A stretch of DNA of 64,000 bases, taken from positions 62,001-126,000 of the forward strand of contig CAJQUW010009061.1 of NCBI GenBank assembly GCA_907163375.1, read 5' to 3'. Position 1 is the first letter of the stretch; every line of letters begins with the position of its first letter. The notes below the pieces were generated by a model that saw only the letters and a program-made list of their open reading frames with translations, searched no databases and was not told where the DNA came from. A program made the position numbers and the translations under genes. This DNA comes from Prostheceraeus crozeri. Its lineage: Eukaryota; Platyhelminthes; Polycladida; Euryleptidae. Positions 51,340 through 63,938 of this stretch are shown here, piece after piece.

Positions 51340-52539
51340 TCAACCGGTTCGTTGAACCTTCGATGGTGGTGGCTGAGGCAGGTACTTGGCCGGCAACTTT
51401 CGCTTACGATGGCGCAATTCCTGAATGTCACCATTGTGTTTGATGCTTATGTGGAGACAGCGAATATCTGGCATTGCTCCTTCGTAGCACTCGCTCGTTT
51501 TATCCAAATCCTCCGACTCCATTATTACATCGTCGATAATTTTGCTACCGACTACGGGGAGGTGGAGCGTTGTTCTTCTCTCCTTGACAGCGTTATTCTT
51601 CGCCTCAAGAAGAGCCATCTTCTCCTGCTCATGTTGGAGTTTGAGCGTCGCCTCCTTCGCCTTCATATTCTTAATGCATGTGGCCTGATCCTCTACGCGA
51701 CTCTCACTCGCTAGAGCTCTCTTTTGGAAACCTTCCAACTTTAATACTTGAGCCTTAAGACTCCTAATTTCCGCCACCTGCTTTTTGAGTTCAAAATTCT
51801 CATCCCTTAATGCGGAGCATTCGTTTTTATAACGGCTCATTTCATCCTTCAGCTTCTTAATGGCATACTCTTGGCTAACCCTCGCCACACCATCATCCTT
51901 AGCTCACCGCTTGGCTTGGGCTTTGATACCTCTCCCTTTTTTAGGTGAGGAGTGCATTTTTGGCGCTGGCACTGCCCGACTCTTCACAATCGTCTTATCA
52001 GGTTTAGGAGCTATGATCGCCTCCTCGGGTTTGTTAAGGACGACCGCCTCTTCCGTTTCCGATTCAGATTCGGAGATTTCCGACTCAGAGCTAGAAGAGC
52101 TGAGGTGAGATGTCGTTGGCTGCTCATTCTTGCAGTCTTGTATGGCTTGAGCTGCCATCTGCAGCTCTGTCTCCGCATCTAGGTCAACTTGTGGTCTTTC
52201 AACCGGTGGGATGATGACCTTCCCAACCTCTGAGGCATGCGTCTCTGTCTCCTCATCTTGATTAGGTTTTTCAAAAAGTGGGGTGATGGCTAACCCAACC
52301 TCTGAGGTGGTATAATTTTTCACCTTCTTAATGAGACATGTTGAATGCGTCTTATAGAAAAACTCGTTCAGGTTTCCCCTGACGAATTTCATACATGATG
52401 TGCATCCGCTCACCACAGCGACCTCCTTATGCTCTTCGGGAGAGTCGGGGAATTTATTTAAATGGCGCTTGAACTCGCCACCTCGCTTGACTTCGCCACA
52501 TAGGCACTTTTTAAAATGAAACTTTGAATTTCCTCCCAT
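51340..52539 (-). pseudogene. Zinc-binding, acidic, coiled-coil protein of Polinton B
   Basis: Starts at MGGNSKFHFKKCLCGEV. The Cys/His-rich head (CLCGEV, FKRHL, SGCTSCM, THSTC) recalls a BED-like or paired zinc finger. A Ser/Glu-rich middle (SSSSSESEISESESE) is followed by a long coiled coil (about 51880-51600: Leu, Glu, Lys heptads). The architecture equals 3444-5471 of Polinton A. About one break is present. The promoter lies far upstream (53262) behind an apparent 5' intron. Confidence 0.6.
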
Positions 52540-52566
52540 TTTGTAACTTATGTATCTGTAAAGGAA

Positions 52567-53269
52567 GGATGAAATAGAATTACTAACAGGCGACATTGGC
52601 AGTCATTTTTATAATCATACAGCTAAATTGTGAGATTGGTGGAAAGTGTCGAACCTTTGAATCCGTTACAGGCATTACTCAGAGGGGATCTTATCCCAAC
52701 TCCAAGGCCTCGGCCCACAAATCCAACCTCCCGCGGACAGAGCGTGCGTCATATCACTGTGTTGGTATCCGGACCCCGATTTTGACATGAAAATCAGTGG
52801 ATTGTTTACAAAGGTTGCAAATTCCAAGCCGAAGCTCGCCTCCCACAACTTTATAAATGTCTTAGTTGAATTCAGCAGGGTCGAAAACCCCAGAATACCT
52901 CCAAAACTAGTGAATTTAAATTTTCAATTTTTTAGCACTACTTATGAAATTTTATAAGTAGTTTATCACTTAGGACAGGTCAATAGCGACCGAACCTTTT
53001 TTGAATCAAGTCAAACGGACTTGTAGAAGCAAAGTTACAAGCCTTTAAAGTTTTGGAGTCTTTTATGGCCTGGAGACGAAGGCCATCTCCTGGCTAACCT
53101 CTAAGTCTGACGCCTTAGCTGATATCAGCAATGAAATTTTCTAAGTCGGTTTCTTACAGAAACCCGGGATTTGGAATGTCCGAAGCTATCATCGGAGCTC
53201 AGAGAGACGACTTACCGTTGACAATCTCTCGTCTGAATGACAAGTCTCTGTCGGTTCCCAGCTTATATA
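52567..53269 (-). promoter_or_regulatory. TATA box, leader exon and long 5' intron of the zinc/coiled-coil gene
   Basis: TATATAAG lies at 53262-53269 (minus). A leader of about 45 bp ends in a donor gtaagtcg near 53218; the acceptor ctttacag lies near 52567, just before the coding start. No gene is seen in between. Confidence 0.5.
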
Positions 53270-53339
53270 GTGTGTGGCGATCAGCTGATGACGTAATACC
53301 CATCATCCAAACACTCAAAACCCGTCTATCTCCGGTTCT

Positions 53340-53568
53340 AGTGCTCCGATTGAGCTGGAAATACACCATTTCCATGTAGAATTTGACGCTGAATCCGAAT
53401 CTGGCCTCCGTTTTCCCATCCGATGCTTCGTTTTGGCTCTACAGAAGGCAGCCATCGCAAAAATTCTAACTGTCGTTTTTTCGAAAAATGTTGAAAATTT
53501 TTCCCTCCGATTGACTTCAAACTCTCCGATTGACTTGAAACTCACCATACATATGCAGAATTTCACGC
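53340..53568. repeat. Extra partial TIR units inside the right TIR
   Basis: Further diverged copies of the TIR sub-unit (tccgttttcccatccgatgc, ctccgattgacttgaaact) have no counterpart inside the left TIR, which stops at 24914. Confidence 0.8.
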
Positions 53569-54677
53569 TGATTCCAAATCTGAAATCCGTTTTCCCATCC
53601 GATGCTTCGTTTTGAAGCTACAGCCCAAAACGTCCCAAATTCTAACTCTGTCGTTTTTCGCCAATGTCCCAAAATCTTAAATGGCATCTCACATCTAAAC
53701 GAAGACAGATATGAACAAGCCGTTTGTTTCACTGAATTTGTCTCACTCTTAGCTTTCAAACGAGCTATGGCACGACAAAATCCGTCCACTGGAAGCCAAA
53801 ATCGAAGCGAGCTCTCCCGAAGGGGGGGGACGTCAGCGAAAATTTTTTCTCTCCGATTGCGTTCAAATTCACCATACCGATGCAGAATTTCACGCTGAAT
53901 CCGAATCTGGCCTCCGTTTTCACATCCGATGGTTCGTTTTGGCGCTACATACCAAAACGTCCCAAATTCTAACTCTGTCGTTTTTCGAAAAATGTTGAAA
54001 ATTTTTTCTCGTCGATTGACTTGAAACTCACCATACAGATAGAGAATTTCACGCTGATTCCAAATCTGAAATCCGTTTTCCAATCCGATGCTTCGTTTTG
54101 AAGCTACAGCCCAAAACGTCCCAAATTCTAACTCTGTCGTTTTTCGCCAATGTCCCAAAATCTTAAATGGCGTCTCACATCTAAACGAAGACAGATGTGA
54201 ACAAGCCGTTTGTTTCACTGAATTTGTCTCACTCTTAGCTTTCAAACGAGCTATGGCACGACAAAATCCGTCCACTGGAAGCCAAAATCGAAGCGAGCTC
54301 TCCAGAGGGGGGGGGACGTCAGCGAAAATTTTTTCTCTCCGATTGCGTTCAAATTCACCATACCGATGCAGAATTTCACGCTGAATCCAAATCTGGCCTC
54401 CGTTTTCCCATCCGAGCACTTTTTCCACTCGAAACAACCCATTTTACAACCCAACATTCAGCAGATTGCACGAAAAACATCACACACTATAGCCTCAAGA
54501 CAAATCCTGGCGGTCGCCCAAGTCCACCACGACACTCTGCCGTTCCAGAGGGGGGGGGAGTCAGCGAACATTTTGTGAACGTGAACCAACCTGGCCGGCA
54601 CACCACGACAGACCACAACCTCTGTCGTTCCAGAGGGGGGGGCGCGCCGGTCGTAAGTTCGCCGTTTTCTTACTACT
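53569..54677 (-). repeat. Right TIR of Polinton B
   Basis: Inverted copy of 23814-24914 with the same units of about 485 bp and G tracts (agagggggggggacgtcag). It ends ...tcttactact at 54677, followed by the target duplication gccgcg. Confidence 0.93.
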
Positions 54678-54683
54678 GCCGCG
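54678..54683. repeat. Target duplication of Polinton B, right copy (gccgcg)
   Basis: Identical to 23808-23813. Confidence 0.95.
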
Positions 54684-57120
54684 GTACATCGTCGTGGTAT
54701 TTTATCTTCCTTGGGTCACCAGAAGTGGCGTTCGAATACGTTGACATAAATCACTTCCTCTTTAGATCCGTGAAGAAGCTCACCGCTCGCATTTCAATTT
54801 CCTTGCCTGTGTGAGATGTCCATTCTCGCCTTCAGAGTTCAGTTACATTCAATAATTCTTTTGGATAATTCTTGTGAGCTGTTGTAGCTCACTACCATGA
54901 TGTAGTAAAGTCCGGCTTTCATTAGTGCTGCAACATTTCTCATGGAAACAAACCATGAATCTGCTATCGCGGTTCTTCCTGTTCCGTGGCATTGCTTTAG
55001 CAGTTGCACTACTGCTGCGCGGTGGTTGCTCCAATTTCCAAAACATCATCCTTGTTTTTCATTTTGTCTTTTCCTTCGTTCAATTCAAGTTTGATAACAA
55101 TTTTGGAACGCGCATCAGACAATAATTCAGTCTAGCGGCTGACACAGCGATGAATAACTGCTTTTTCATAAAAGTGCGCAATAATGAGCACATTTGTCTT
55201 ACTTTCCTCTTCTTCATGCGCACAGTGCTTCCGATGGAGTTTTGCCTCACAATTTCCACATCTTAACAGATGAAAAAAATCATTGAACAATAATTCCTTT
55301 TGATATCCAACTTATTTCATGCTAAGGGGTTCATGTCAGCAGTATATAATTTTGCAAAAATTTAGCTTTTCGAAAACTGCTCAAATAATTTTTTGGACCA
55401 CAGGAACGTAATCTCCGTAAAAAACTGAATCTTTATAAAAATTTTCACTGTATGCAGACACTCTTGAGTCGACACTCTACCTATATATACCTACTCTATG
55501 AACAAATATTGAATCATTACATAGTATTTATACTGCGACATTTATGGAACATAAATACTTTTTTAGTTAACGTTTTCATGAACTTACAAAAGTCCCTTTT
55601 TACCAGATCAGACTGAGTATACAATGTATTATCATACGAAGGTAACATACGAACATAAGTGGAGGCGGGCCTAATATGGGCACCCGAAGGTTTTTACAGA
55701 CTTATTTTTTACAAAAGTAATTCTTTTCGTCCTGGAGAAGCTCAAGGGGCAAGAAGAGCGTATCAGCCAACTTTCCAAAAAAGATGAAGTGAGGTTCCAT
55801 GATCCATTAGAAAAAGATTCGAAGCGGTTTTGTAAAAAGTGTCAAAATACCCATTTATCCCCCCTGATAATCCCCTAATAAGCTGATTTAGAATATCATT
55901 TACAAACAAGGTTTGATTTGCAGTCTCTTTTTTCTGACATTTTTGTCAGCCTTAAAGCATTGTCATAAGCTAAGCAGAAGACTGAAGAATCATGCACTAT
56001 CTAGTAGTATACAAGGTACACTGTTTACTGATATCTCGGTATCAGTAGTGTGTCTTGACGGTTGTTATTGTGAATGTCTTGAGGATGAAGTCACTGCTTG
56101 AACAGATTTTTGAGCTGGCTAGGGACTATTATCCAGACTTGTGTCGTAATTGTAGCTGCAATTACAATTACGTGATTGCAATTACAATTACTGCAAATAG
56201 TAGCCTTCTTGTAAGTAAAATTGCATTTTCTGATGAGTAATTTGTAATTGTGATCAATTACATTTTCAGCCATGTAATTGAGAAGTAATTGCAATTAAGC
56301 CTACTTTGCAGTCAGCACAATTCATTTCACACGCAGTTTAAATTACTCTCCTAGTCAATAATGCGTTGCTATGCTTAGAAATGCATCGAGTTTCCAACTA
56401 CCAATAATTTTTTTCATTAAACTTTCGCATGCGACAAAATATAAAATCGAGTGCTGGTGTTATGATATTCTTTCCCCAAATCTTAATTACTGATCGGAAA
56501 ATGCAGATCATAAATGCACTGTTACTTAATTTCTCTATTTTCGGAAATAGCGGCAAAATACATTCTTCTAGAAGCCGCTGTTTAAATGCTTTAGATCAAT
56601 TTAAGTCTTATCAGAGATGCAATTACAAATAAGGTCACAAGTCTCGATTTCCCAACACTGTATTTTCAGTTTGAATCCTAGTAGAGATGTGAGGCTTGGG
56701 ATGTACTTGGAGAAGAATAAGGAGATGGTTATTTCATAGCAATGCTATAGCATTCCACCGTCTTATTCTAAAAAAGCGTCGTCTGTTTTTCCGGGCATCA
56801 ATTGTGTAATTAACCTTAGAATATCCGCTCGAGAAAAGAAATCGAGGGGTTAACGTGACGTGTAATGCCGTCAATTATCTTAAGTAATTGCAAAATAATT
56901 GAAATGAAATTTAGGAAAAGCAGAGTAGTCTGCAATTGTGATCAATTGCATTTCATGAGTAATTGACACAAGTCCTCTATTGTCATACTGTCACTCGTCG
57001 ATAGCTGAGTTGCTAGATTCAGATCTATACCAAGTTGACGGCACCAACACAAGCAGTTTTCTTCCGTCTGTGAAAATACTATAAATATTATCCTTTAATG
57101 ATTTACACTGGTTTATTATA
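54684..57120. other. Right flank, no gene seen
   Basis: AT-rich sequence with low-complexity caattacaatta stretches near 56150-56300. Short frames only. Confidence 0.6.
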
Positions 57121-57122
57121 TA

Positions 57123-58546
57123 GTCTGTATCACAAAAAACGAGCGGTTTGATTTAGAAAGTGTAATATGCTATAACAAACTAAGACCTCATGTAAACGCA
57201 AGAAACAGATAACATTGATGATTAAGACATATTCTCCTCCACATTCAATGATTTTTTCCATATGAGACATAGAATTTTGGAGTGCCTTCTTCATTCTATG
57301 CGATGTAAAATAGGAATACGCGTCAAGGAATTGTTTAACATCGTCTTGTGAATCAAAACTGTCGCGAACTGCTTCAAGACGCGGAAACAGGTAGCGATCA
57401 CACAGATTGGTATCTGGTGAATATGGTGGTTGTCTCAAGAGTCGAATATTATTTATTGTAATGTGCTGAGTGGTTGCAATGGCGGTATGGGGCCTCGCGT
57501 TGTCATGTTGCAACCGCATATTTTCTGGTAAAATTCGATCCGGTTGTCGCTTTAAAAAATGTACAAGATTGCCAAAAGAAACTGGATGTATCTGTCTGCA
57601 TTGATGAATTGATTGACAGGTAGTATTTCAAAATAATGAAAGCCTTTCTGTGAAACAGCTATAATAACAAGATGCTTTTTCTCCATGGCGGATCTCAAAA
57701 CTGTCTGTCTTTTTTCCTCGTCACCACCTGCACTTATCCAACTGCCAATTGTGTTTCTTGGTTTTAATTTGCGAAGATAGAAGAACTTTTCATCAACAGT
57801 TACCAAATTCAGCTTCGTTTGCCTGGCTGAAAATGATTCCAGTAGATCTTTACAACGCTCAACACGAACAGCCTTGTTGTACTCTGACAACGTGTGAGGA
57901 ATCCATCGTGTGTGACACCACTGTTTATCAATATCTTCTTTTAAAATTCTCCCCACCATAGTATGGGATATTTGCAAGACGTTTGCTATGTGTCTAAGTG
58001 TCATGCAGTTATCCTAGTTGTTCAACGGCTTGGATATTTGCAGTTCTTGCTTGACTTTTGGTCACACCACTACCTGGTTTACGCTCAAAGATGTTCCGAC
58101 TGCCATCCCGAAATTCTTGGCAAATAGTGCGAATCCGTACAGCACTCAAACAGTTGTCAGGCCAAACTTCTTCAATGATGTCATGGATTTGTGTGGCGCT
58201 CATATTATATCGACGACGACTTTCAATCAAAAAATACAATCTTCCTTGCGTACATTCCATTCGATAAGCTGTCGATAATAAGCCAAAAATAAATGAAGAG
58301 TAAGCGAATTGTACAAATTCAAATTATTTATTCAAATTCATAGATTTCAAGTAGATGGCTAAAACTAGTTAAAGAGCATAAGCGCATTGCACAAATTCAA
58401 AATATTCATTCAAATTTATTGACTTTAAGTAGATGAATAGAAATGAAGAGCATAGATGTACCGGTACATGCATGTAAAAAGCATAATTTAAGAGACGAGC
58501 ATAGATGTAGAATAGAATTTTTCCGCTTGTTTTTTGTGATACAGAC
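57123..58546. mobile_element. mariner-type DNA transposon (decayed)
   Basis: Inverted ends GTCTGTATCACAAAAAAC(g/a)AGCGG are flanked by TA at 57121-57122 and 58547-58548. Length is 1424 bp, normal for mariner. Confidence 0.93.
57150..58260 (-). pseudogene. mariner transposase, DD34D type (frameshifted)
   Basis: An N-terminal helix-turn-helix pair (YNMSATQIHDII; LRHIANVLQISHTMVGRIL) is followed by the catalytic core: LVTVDEKFF (first Asp), QHDNARPHTA (second Asp) and PPYSPDTNLCDRYLFPRL (third Asp). I count 34 residues between the second and third Asp, giving DD34D. The frame changes near 58.0 kb and again near 57.53 kb, so it is dead. Confidence 0.9.
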
Positions 58547-61010
58547 TACCTACAAAAATATATGTTGTATACAATATTTATTATTAACAAACATTTATGA
58601 TACTCTTTTCTTATAATCTACAAAAGCATGAAAGTTTGTCTTAGTCTAATATACATGTTGGTTAATCGCTAAACCTACCCGTTCAATCCGCGCGTTCAGT
58701 CAATTTACAAAATCACACAAACTCGCCTGCTAATTTCATCGGAAGTGTGCTTTGCTTCATAGTCACCAAGTAGGCCTACTGCAGGAATACTAATAGTCCA
58801 AGATAATATGAGCGAGCATTTAGTTGTTAATTTTTCCCTACTCTAGTTTGACATCAAGATTGCGTTAAAACCTGTCGGTCAAGAACTCCATTGAGTAACG
58901 TGGTTGGCCGGTGTGATTGCAGTCCTCACGTAAATACAACGTAGGGAAGTAATTGCCACTACTGGACAACTATAACTTCTGTTGAATACAATATAACTTG
59001 CTAATGACATGTTGAATATAATAGAAAAATGTCGTCCATAATGAGACTGGCAGAAGACTGCGTGATTTCGGTACATGACTGAATGCGCGGATTGGCCCAT
59101 GTATCTATAAGAAAGCAATTAAAACTAAATACCAGTCAACATATATTGACTTATAATACATCAGTCAATGTATAATTCAATATACATGTACATGTACGCC
59201 TTAACCTCTCCAACTACTTAAAATTAATAACACTAAATAAATATCTTGAATGTCATTTTCTTTTCTTCAATTATTACGATCCAGCAAAAAATTAATTGCA
59301 CGCCATTCACCCTAGACATGGAAAAACCTGTTGACGTAGCATAAATCGGAAATCATTTTCAACTCATTTTGAATACTTCGGATGTGTATAGAATGCTCGC
59401 AACGGGCTTCATTTTAGCTGATTTTCCCGGAGGCCCAAAACATAAATTTTCACTCATTAAACCAACTAGCTAAGTAATCAAACAATATGAGATGCTGAGC
59501 AAAAGAAAAACTCATTACACTCTGCTTTAGAGCTGCTAGTAAGCTTAATAAAGTGCAGGGTGTTTGAAAAGTCGAGTACCCTATTTCAAAGGCATGCTTG
59601 CCATCGCGATATACCTTTCACACGAAAGAACTGTCTAAACATTCAAGTTTTGTCAGATATAAAAATCTGCAAAACATTTGATCAATCGTCACCAAACTTC
59701 GGGTAGACGTATTTAAGCATATTTCCTACCCACATACAAAAATTTACGCAGATCGGATAGCTTCTTTTTACATTAGAAATGATAATGTGAAATGTAGTGA
59801 TGTCATCGGCTTGATCTGATCGACACATTATTGTTACTCGGTTGTGCACTGTTTTCTCTCCATGCAATTTAAAATCTTTCCACGGCCAGAACCTTGCCAC
59901 ACTTTCTTTAAGTTAAAAGTGTTAGTGTAAAGAATGCGTCCTGGTGATCATCTCTTCACGAGTTGTCGGGAAATGACTTAGTTGACCTCAAGCGCTTTCT
60001 GCTCTACAGACAATGAGGTTTGAAGAAGTCAGATCATGCTGCAGACACCGATGCACTTCAAGTCATCGCCCCTAATTCAAAAAGTGCATGTCGGATCTGC
60101 ACAAATTTTGGCACGCAGGTAGATAATACCCTCACTTTTGTGTACATAAAGTATTGTGACGACTATTTCCTTTCTTCGGATTGCAGGGAAATTTGAAAAC
60201 GTGGGGGAGATAAGCCATTTGTACCAAAGTTTTGCAAGAATATTAAATTAGAATTCTAAGATGAATATCGTTAGTTGAACATGACATCAACAAAATGGTT
60301 TGACACATTGATCTGCTTACTATTCAGAATGACCTCCATTATAACAAAGAAAAATCAAAAAGAGATCGAATAACTCAATGTGCATCGAAATACTTGCTTT
60401 AAGATAAAATTTTGAGGTATTTTTAGCTAAATAAGCGAATAATTAGACGTAAAAATCTATTTGCATTTTAACTTTGCCAGCTTTCAAAATGCAAGCTTTA
60501 ATGGGACATTCCGCTCTCCCTGTAGAAGCCTTTATGACATGATATGGTCTCTTAGTATAATGCCATTTTATATTATGACATATGTAATTTAAAATAAATG
60601 AAAAAATGGCATAATATATATACATATGAAATGTGTATATACCTTTATCACATTATGTTGAAATATAGAACTTAACAATGCTTTAAAAATAGAATTTGGA
60701 CTTTGCTTGAAGGTCCATGATTCGTGCACATCTATAGAGCACATTTATCAAATGTATGACGATTTATACGAATTTCATCGCCTAGGGCTAGTAAAAGGCC
60801 GCCGAATTGAGGCTACAAGATTGTGTATGAGGTTACTTTAATCGATAATTGCAACTGTTATCCTGATGCAGAGCATTTGATTACAATTTTGCATATAAGT
60901 GATGAAGAGATGAAATAATCTCATTTCCATTTATCCATTGAAATGCGAGATGCTTAATAAGTGAGTATATAGATCTTACAGGCTCAACATTAAATTATTC
61001 ATTTATTAAC

Positions 61011-61060
61011 AACAATGAAATTAAATAAACGATAGATGTAATTGCCATGCAAAAGATGTC
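61011..61060. repeat. Dispersed repeat, copy 1
   Basis: The stretch caacaatgaaattaaataaa to gccatgcaaaagatgt recurs with few changes at 62399-62450. In copy 1 a tRNA-like fragment follows directly. Confidence 0.75.
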
Positions 61061-61130
61061 TGGCTGGTCTAGGATTCGAACCTATGACCAAGATTAACTA
61101 GACCTGTGCTCTAACCAGTGGCGTCGCGTG
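61061..61130 (-). repeat. tRNA-like fragment, probably from a SINE
   Basis: The minus strand has an A-box-like tggttagagcac and, 25 bp later, a B-box ggttcgaatcc. The acceptor stem does not pair, so it is not a working tRNA gene. Confidence 0.45.
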
Positions 61131-62159
61131 CTCCCTGACCATAGGCCTTCACTCGGCATTGGAATACTATTTCTATACCAGACTTTTTTATGTTACAACA
61201 TTAATTTTCATAAAAGATGAAATTTTAATAACAATTTCCCGAACATTTTTTAAGGCCACGTGAATGTGCACATGAGAAGTGATTGCTCATGTCGCTTAAC
61301 CGCCTTACTCAAGGAGCTCAGATTACTATATCCCCTCTCTGTCCAGACCACATTTTCTCGAGAAAAAGGGAGGAAGGGAAACAGTTTCTTGCGTTTCTCA
61401 CGGCCGGTCAGCTGCTCACGTTTGAAATTTTGATGCATTGAAATGTCATGTGCATTTCTTATTTCTTTCTCTGTGAGTACATTCGATTTTTAAATCAGTT
61501 GTTGGCCTACCTTGCTTGACGACTGTCATCTTTTCAGTATATTCCCTTCGGACGAAATGCGTGATTGTGAGCTCATCTATAGTACTAAACATAGCGTCAC
61601 ATCAATCACGCAAAAACAAATCATGGAATTCTACCGAATCTGGGTGTTCGAGTCAGATGCATTACTCTGCACTCACTGGCGAACGCTCATCATCTGATCA
61701 CAGTCTTATCTGAATGTCAGTCAGCTGCTATTGTTGACGTAGTGGCCTCTCCCACGAGAAACGAAGGCCAGGAAGAATTGGGTTGCGCTTCCCTTTCTAT
61801 ATTTAGGTACCGAGCCTCGATCAAGAATAACGGAGAATTTCATTGTAAAAATTTGAGAAGGCAAAGCACTATGTCTATCGGGAAAGCCAACATTGGCGCT
61901 GGCGCGTGCGCCTGCTGCCTCACACGCACACACAACTCTCTTTCGCTCCGTCTGAACACACGACTAGTATGTGTGTCTAATCGTTAGAAGAAAACAGCTG
62001 TGATTCGTGCACGCGCAGCAAAACTGTTCACTCTACGGTTGAGCGTCTGATTTTAAGACCGACAGCTACCACGAGAAGCTATTGAATTTAAATGAAGTAC
62101 AATGAATGATGACACTTTTCATTTTTATAAATGTTGGTTAAAACTATTATTTAGGATGC

Positions 62160-62260
62160 GCCGAAGGCCTCGCAGGTACGGAGAAGACGCCACTGGCTCT
62201 AACCAACTGAGCAACGAGCCACTTACGCGGCTGTGTCAATTGGCAGGATCAAACCCTCAC
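62160..62260 (-). repeat. Second tRNA-like fragment, probably from a SINE
   Basis: The minus strand reads gctcagttggttagagcc, a good D-arm/A-box, after ggctcgtt. No proper B-box or acceptor pairing is seen. Confidence 0.4.
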
Positions 62261-62398
62261 CACCACATATCAGTTGTCAAAGCAATAATAATCAATGAAT
62301 AAATAACACGTCACAATTGTGACCGCTGACATTAAGGCAAGTAGCGGGGATCGATTGTCCACCAAAGCATCTTAAACCATGTTGTGAATGCAATTAAC

Positions 62399-62453
62399 AA
62401 CAATGACATTAAATAAACGATAGATCAAATTGCCATGCAAAAGATGTGTGGCA
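62399..62453. repeat. Dispersed repeat, copy 2
   Basis: Matches 61011-61060 (caacaatgacattaaataaa to gccatgcaaaagatgt). Confidence 0.75.
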
Positions 62454-63872
62454 AAATATGTGTGGATTAGAAACATTTCGCACAAGTGACTATTTCACAT
62501 TAACTAATAAGCCAAAAGTAGTAATCAAATAAACTATAGAATATCAAAAATTTTCCATGAGCTCAACATGAAGAAGAACAGTTTACCTGTCAATAATACA
62601 TTTATTGATTGAAATACAGTAAACAAGCAAATATCAAATTCGCACAACCGTGTAGTTTCGAAAAACTATAGACAATATTTTTTCTAAATATGAGTGATCA
62701 AATTCGTGAATGGAAAACGTAAATCAGGAACATCTCAGCAACTGAAGAAATTGTAGTGGCAATTCTGTTGTATAAAGTAAACATCGGTACAAGTTCATGT
62801 TTAACCAAAAAATCAGTCTTTACCTACATCAATTTGATATGTCTATTGTCACCAATTCCTCTAATAATTTATTACACAATTGATGTAAAAAAAGAAATCA
62901 ACACACGAAAATTGGTAATTTAAATTGTACATTGTAATTGTTACAAAACACAGAGAGGATAAAAAATTGTATAAATGAAGCATATTCCTCAAATTTCTAT
63001 CATGCATTCAATAATCCAAGCATGCTTATTCATGTTTCAACAATCTGTAACGGGCTGTACTCATCTCAATTTCTAATGAATTATTATAGGCGACATTCAT
63101 GGTGTGCTGAGCAGCCGTCAAAATAGCAATATCACATTATTTCGATAACACAATACTTCAAAAGAAAACGTGCGCGCATTCTCATGGCTAAAAATGACGA
63201 AGAACATGCTCTTAGCCTTTGAATGTTTCGTTGCTCGATAAAATTAATCTGGACTTAATCTGAGCGAAAAAGTAAAGCCTCGAATGAAAAGCTCTGAATG
63301 ACCCAGAATCTGCTTTTCAGAAAGACTTATCTCTTTTTCATTCGTTAGTTCTTGAGCAATCAACTGAATAATGAAGCCAATAAAATCTATACAAAAAATT
63401 GGTAATTTAGATTTTTGTGTAGGCTCAGTGTAATCATCTATGCTCAATTGACAGAAAGCGTATGAACAACGCAAGGTAACAGTTCACAGTCGTAGTGCCG
63501 AAATATACAAAAAAAAATTCATGCACTTTCTTTTGCACTACATATTCCTGGTTTGCGTGTCCTTTGAAAACACGTGTTCAACATAACTCATCAAAGAATA
63601 TGCTTATTTCAACCGAGAAAACAAGAACTCAGTTGACGTGCTACTCAACGCTCAAAATAATTCTAAAATAATAATATATATAATAATACTACAGTTCTTT
63701 TTCAAGCAAACAATTGAATTAATGGATATATTAGCTATATTCCAAAACGATAAAATATTACTTGCAGTCATAATACAATTTCAATTCTTAAAATTAATCT
63801 CATCAAATTTGATAATTCTCAATGCTCTGTTCTGAAAGAACCTCCTGTCTTGAAATAGTTTTTTAGCTTAGC

Positions 63873-63938
63873 GGAAACATTAATTGGATCTTAATTGGAA
63901 ACATTAATTGGATCTTAATTGGAAACATTAATTGGATC
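63873..63938. repeat. 24-bp minisatellite
   Basis: About 2.75 copies of ggaaacattaattggatctt plus aatt. Confidence 0.9.

Larger units (their letters stand above)
23814..54677. mobile_element. Polinton/Maverick element B, 30.9 kb with nested insertions
   Basis: The ends begin AGTAGTAAG on both sides, TIRs are about 1.1 kb, and a perfect 6-bp duplication (gccgcg) flanks the element. Without the 9.4-kb insertion at 38806-48181 it is about 21.5 kb. The gene set parallels Polinton A: capsid block on plus; TBP-like, PolB and zinc/coiled-coil genes on minus. It looks older or more damaged than A, with several breaks plus the large insertion, though the TIRs are still close. The two elements differ clearly in protein sequence, so they are separate lineages, not recent copies. 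Confidence 0.96.

Noticed and set aside
53517-54437. 306-codon open frame on the minus strand
   Set aside because: It lies wholly inside the right TIR and repeats with the tandem units. The matching left TIR gives only pieces, so I treat it as repeat by-product, not a gene.
61061-61130. Functional tRNA gene
   Set aside because: A- and B-box-like motifs exist but the acceptor stem cannot pair.
61721-61987. Overlapping frames on both strands of a less AT-rich patch
   Set aside because: No domain, no splice or promoter support; probably chance.
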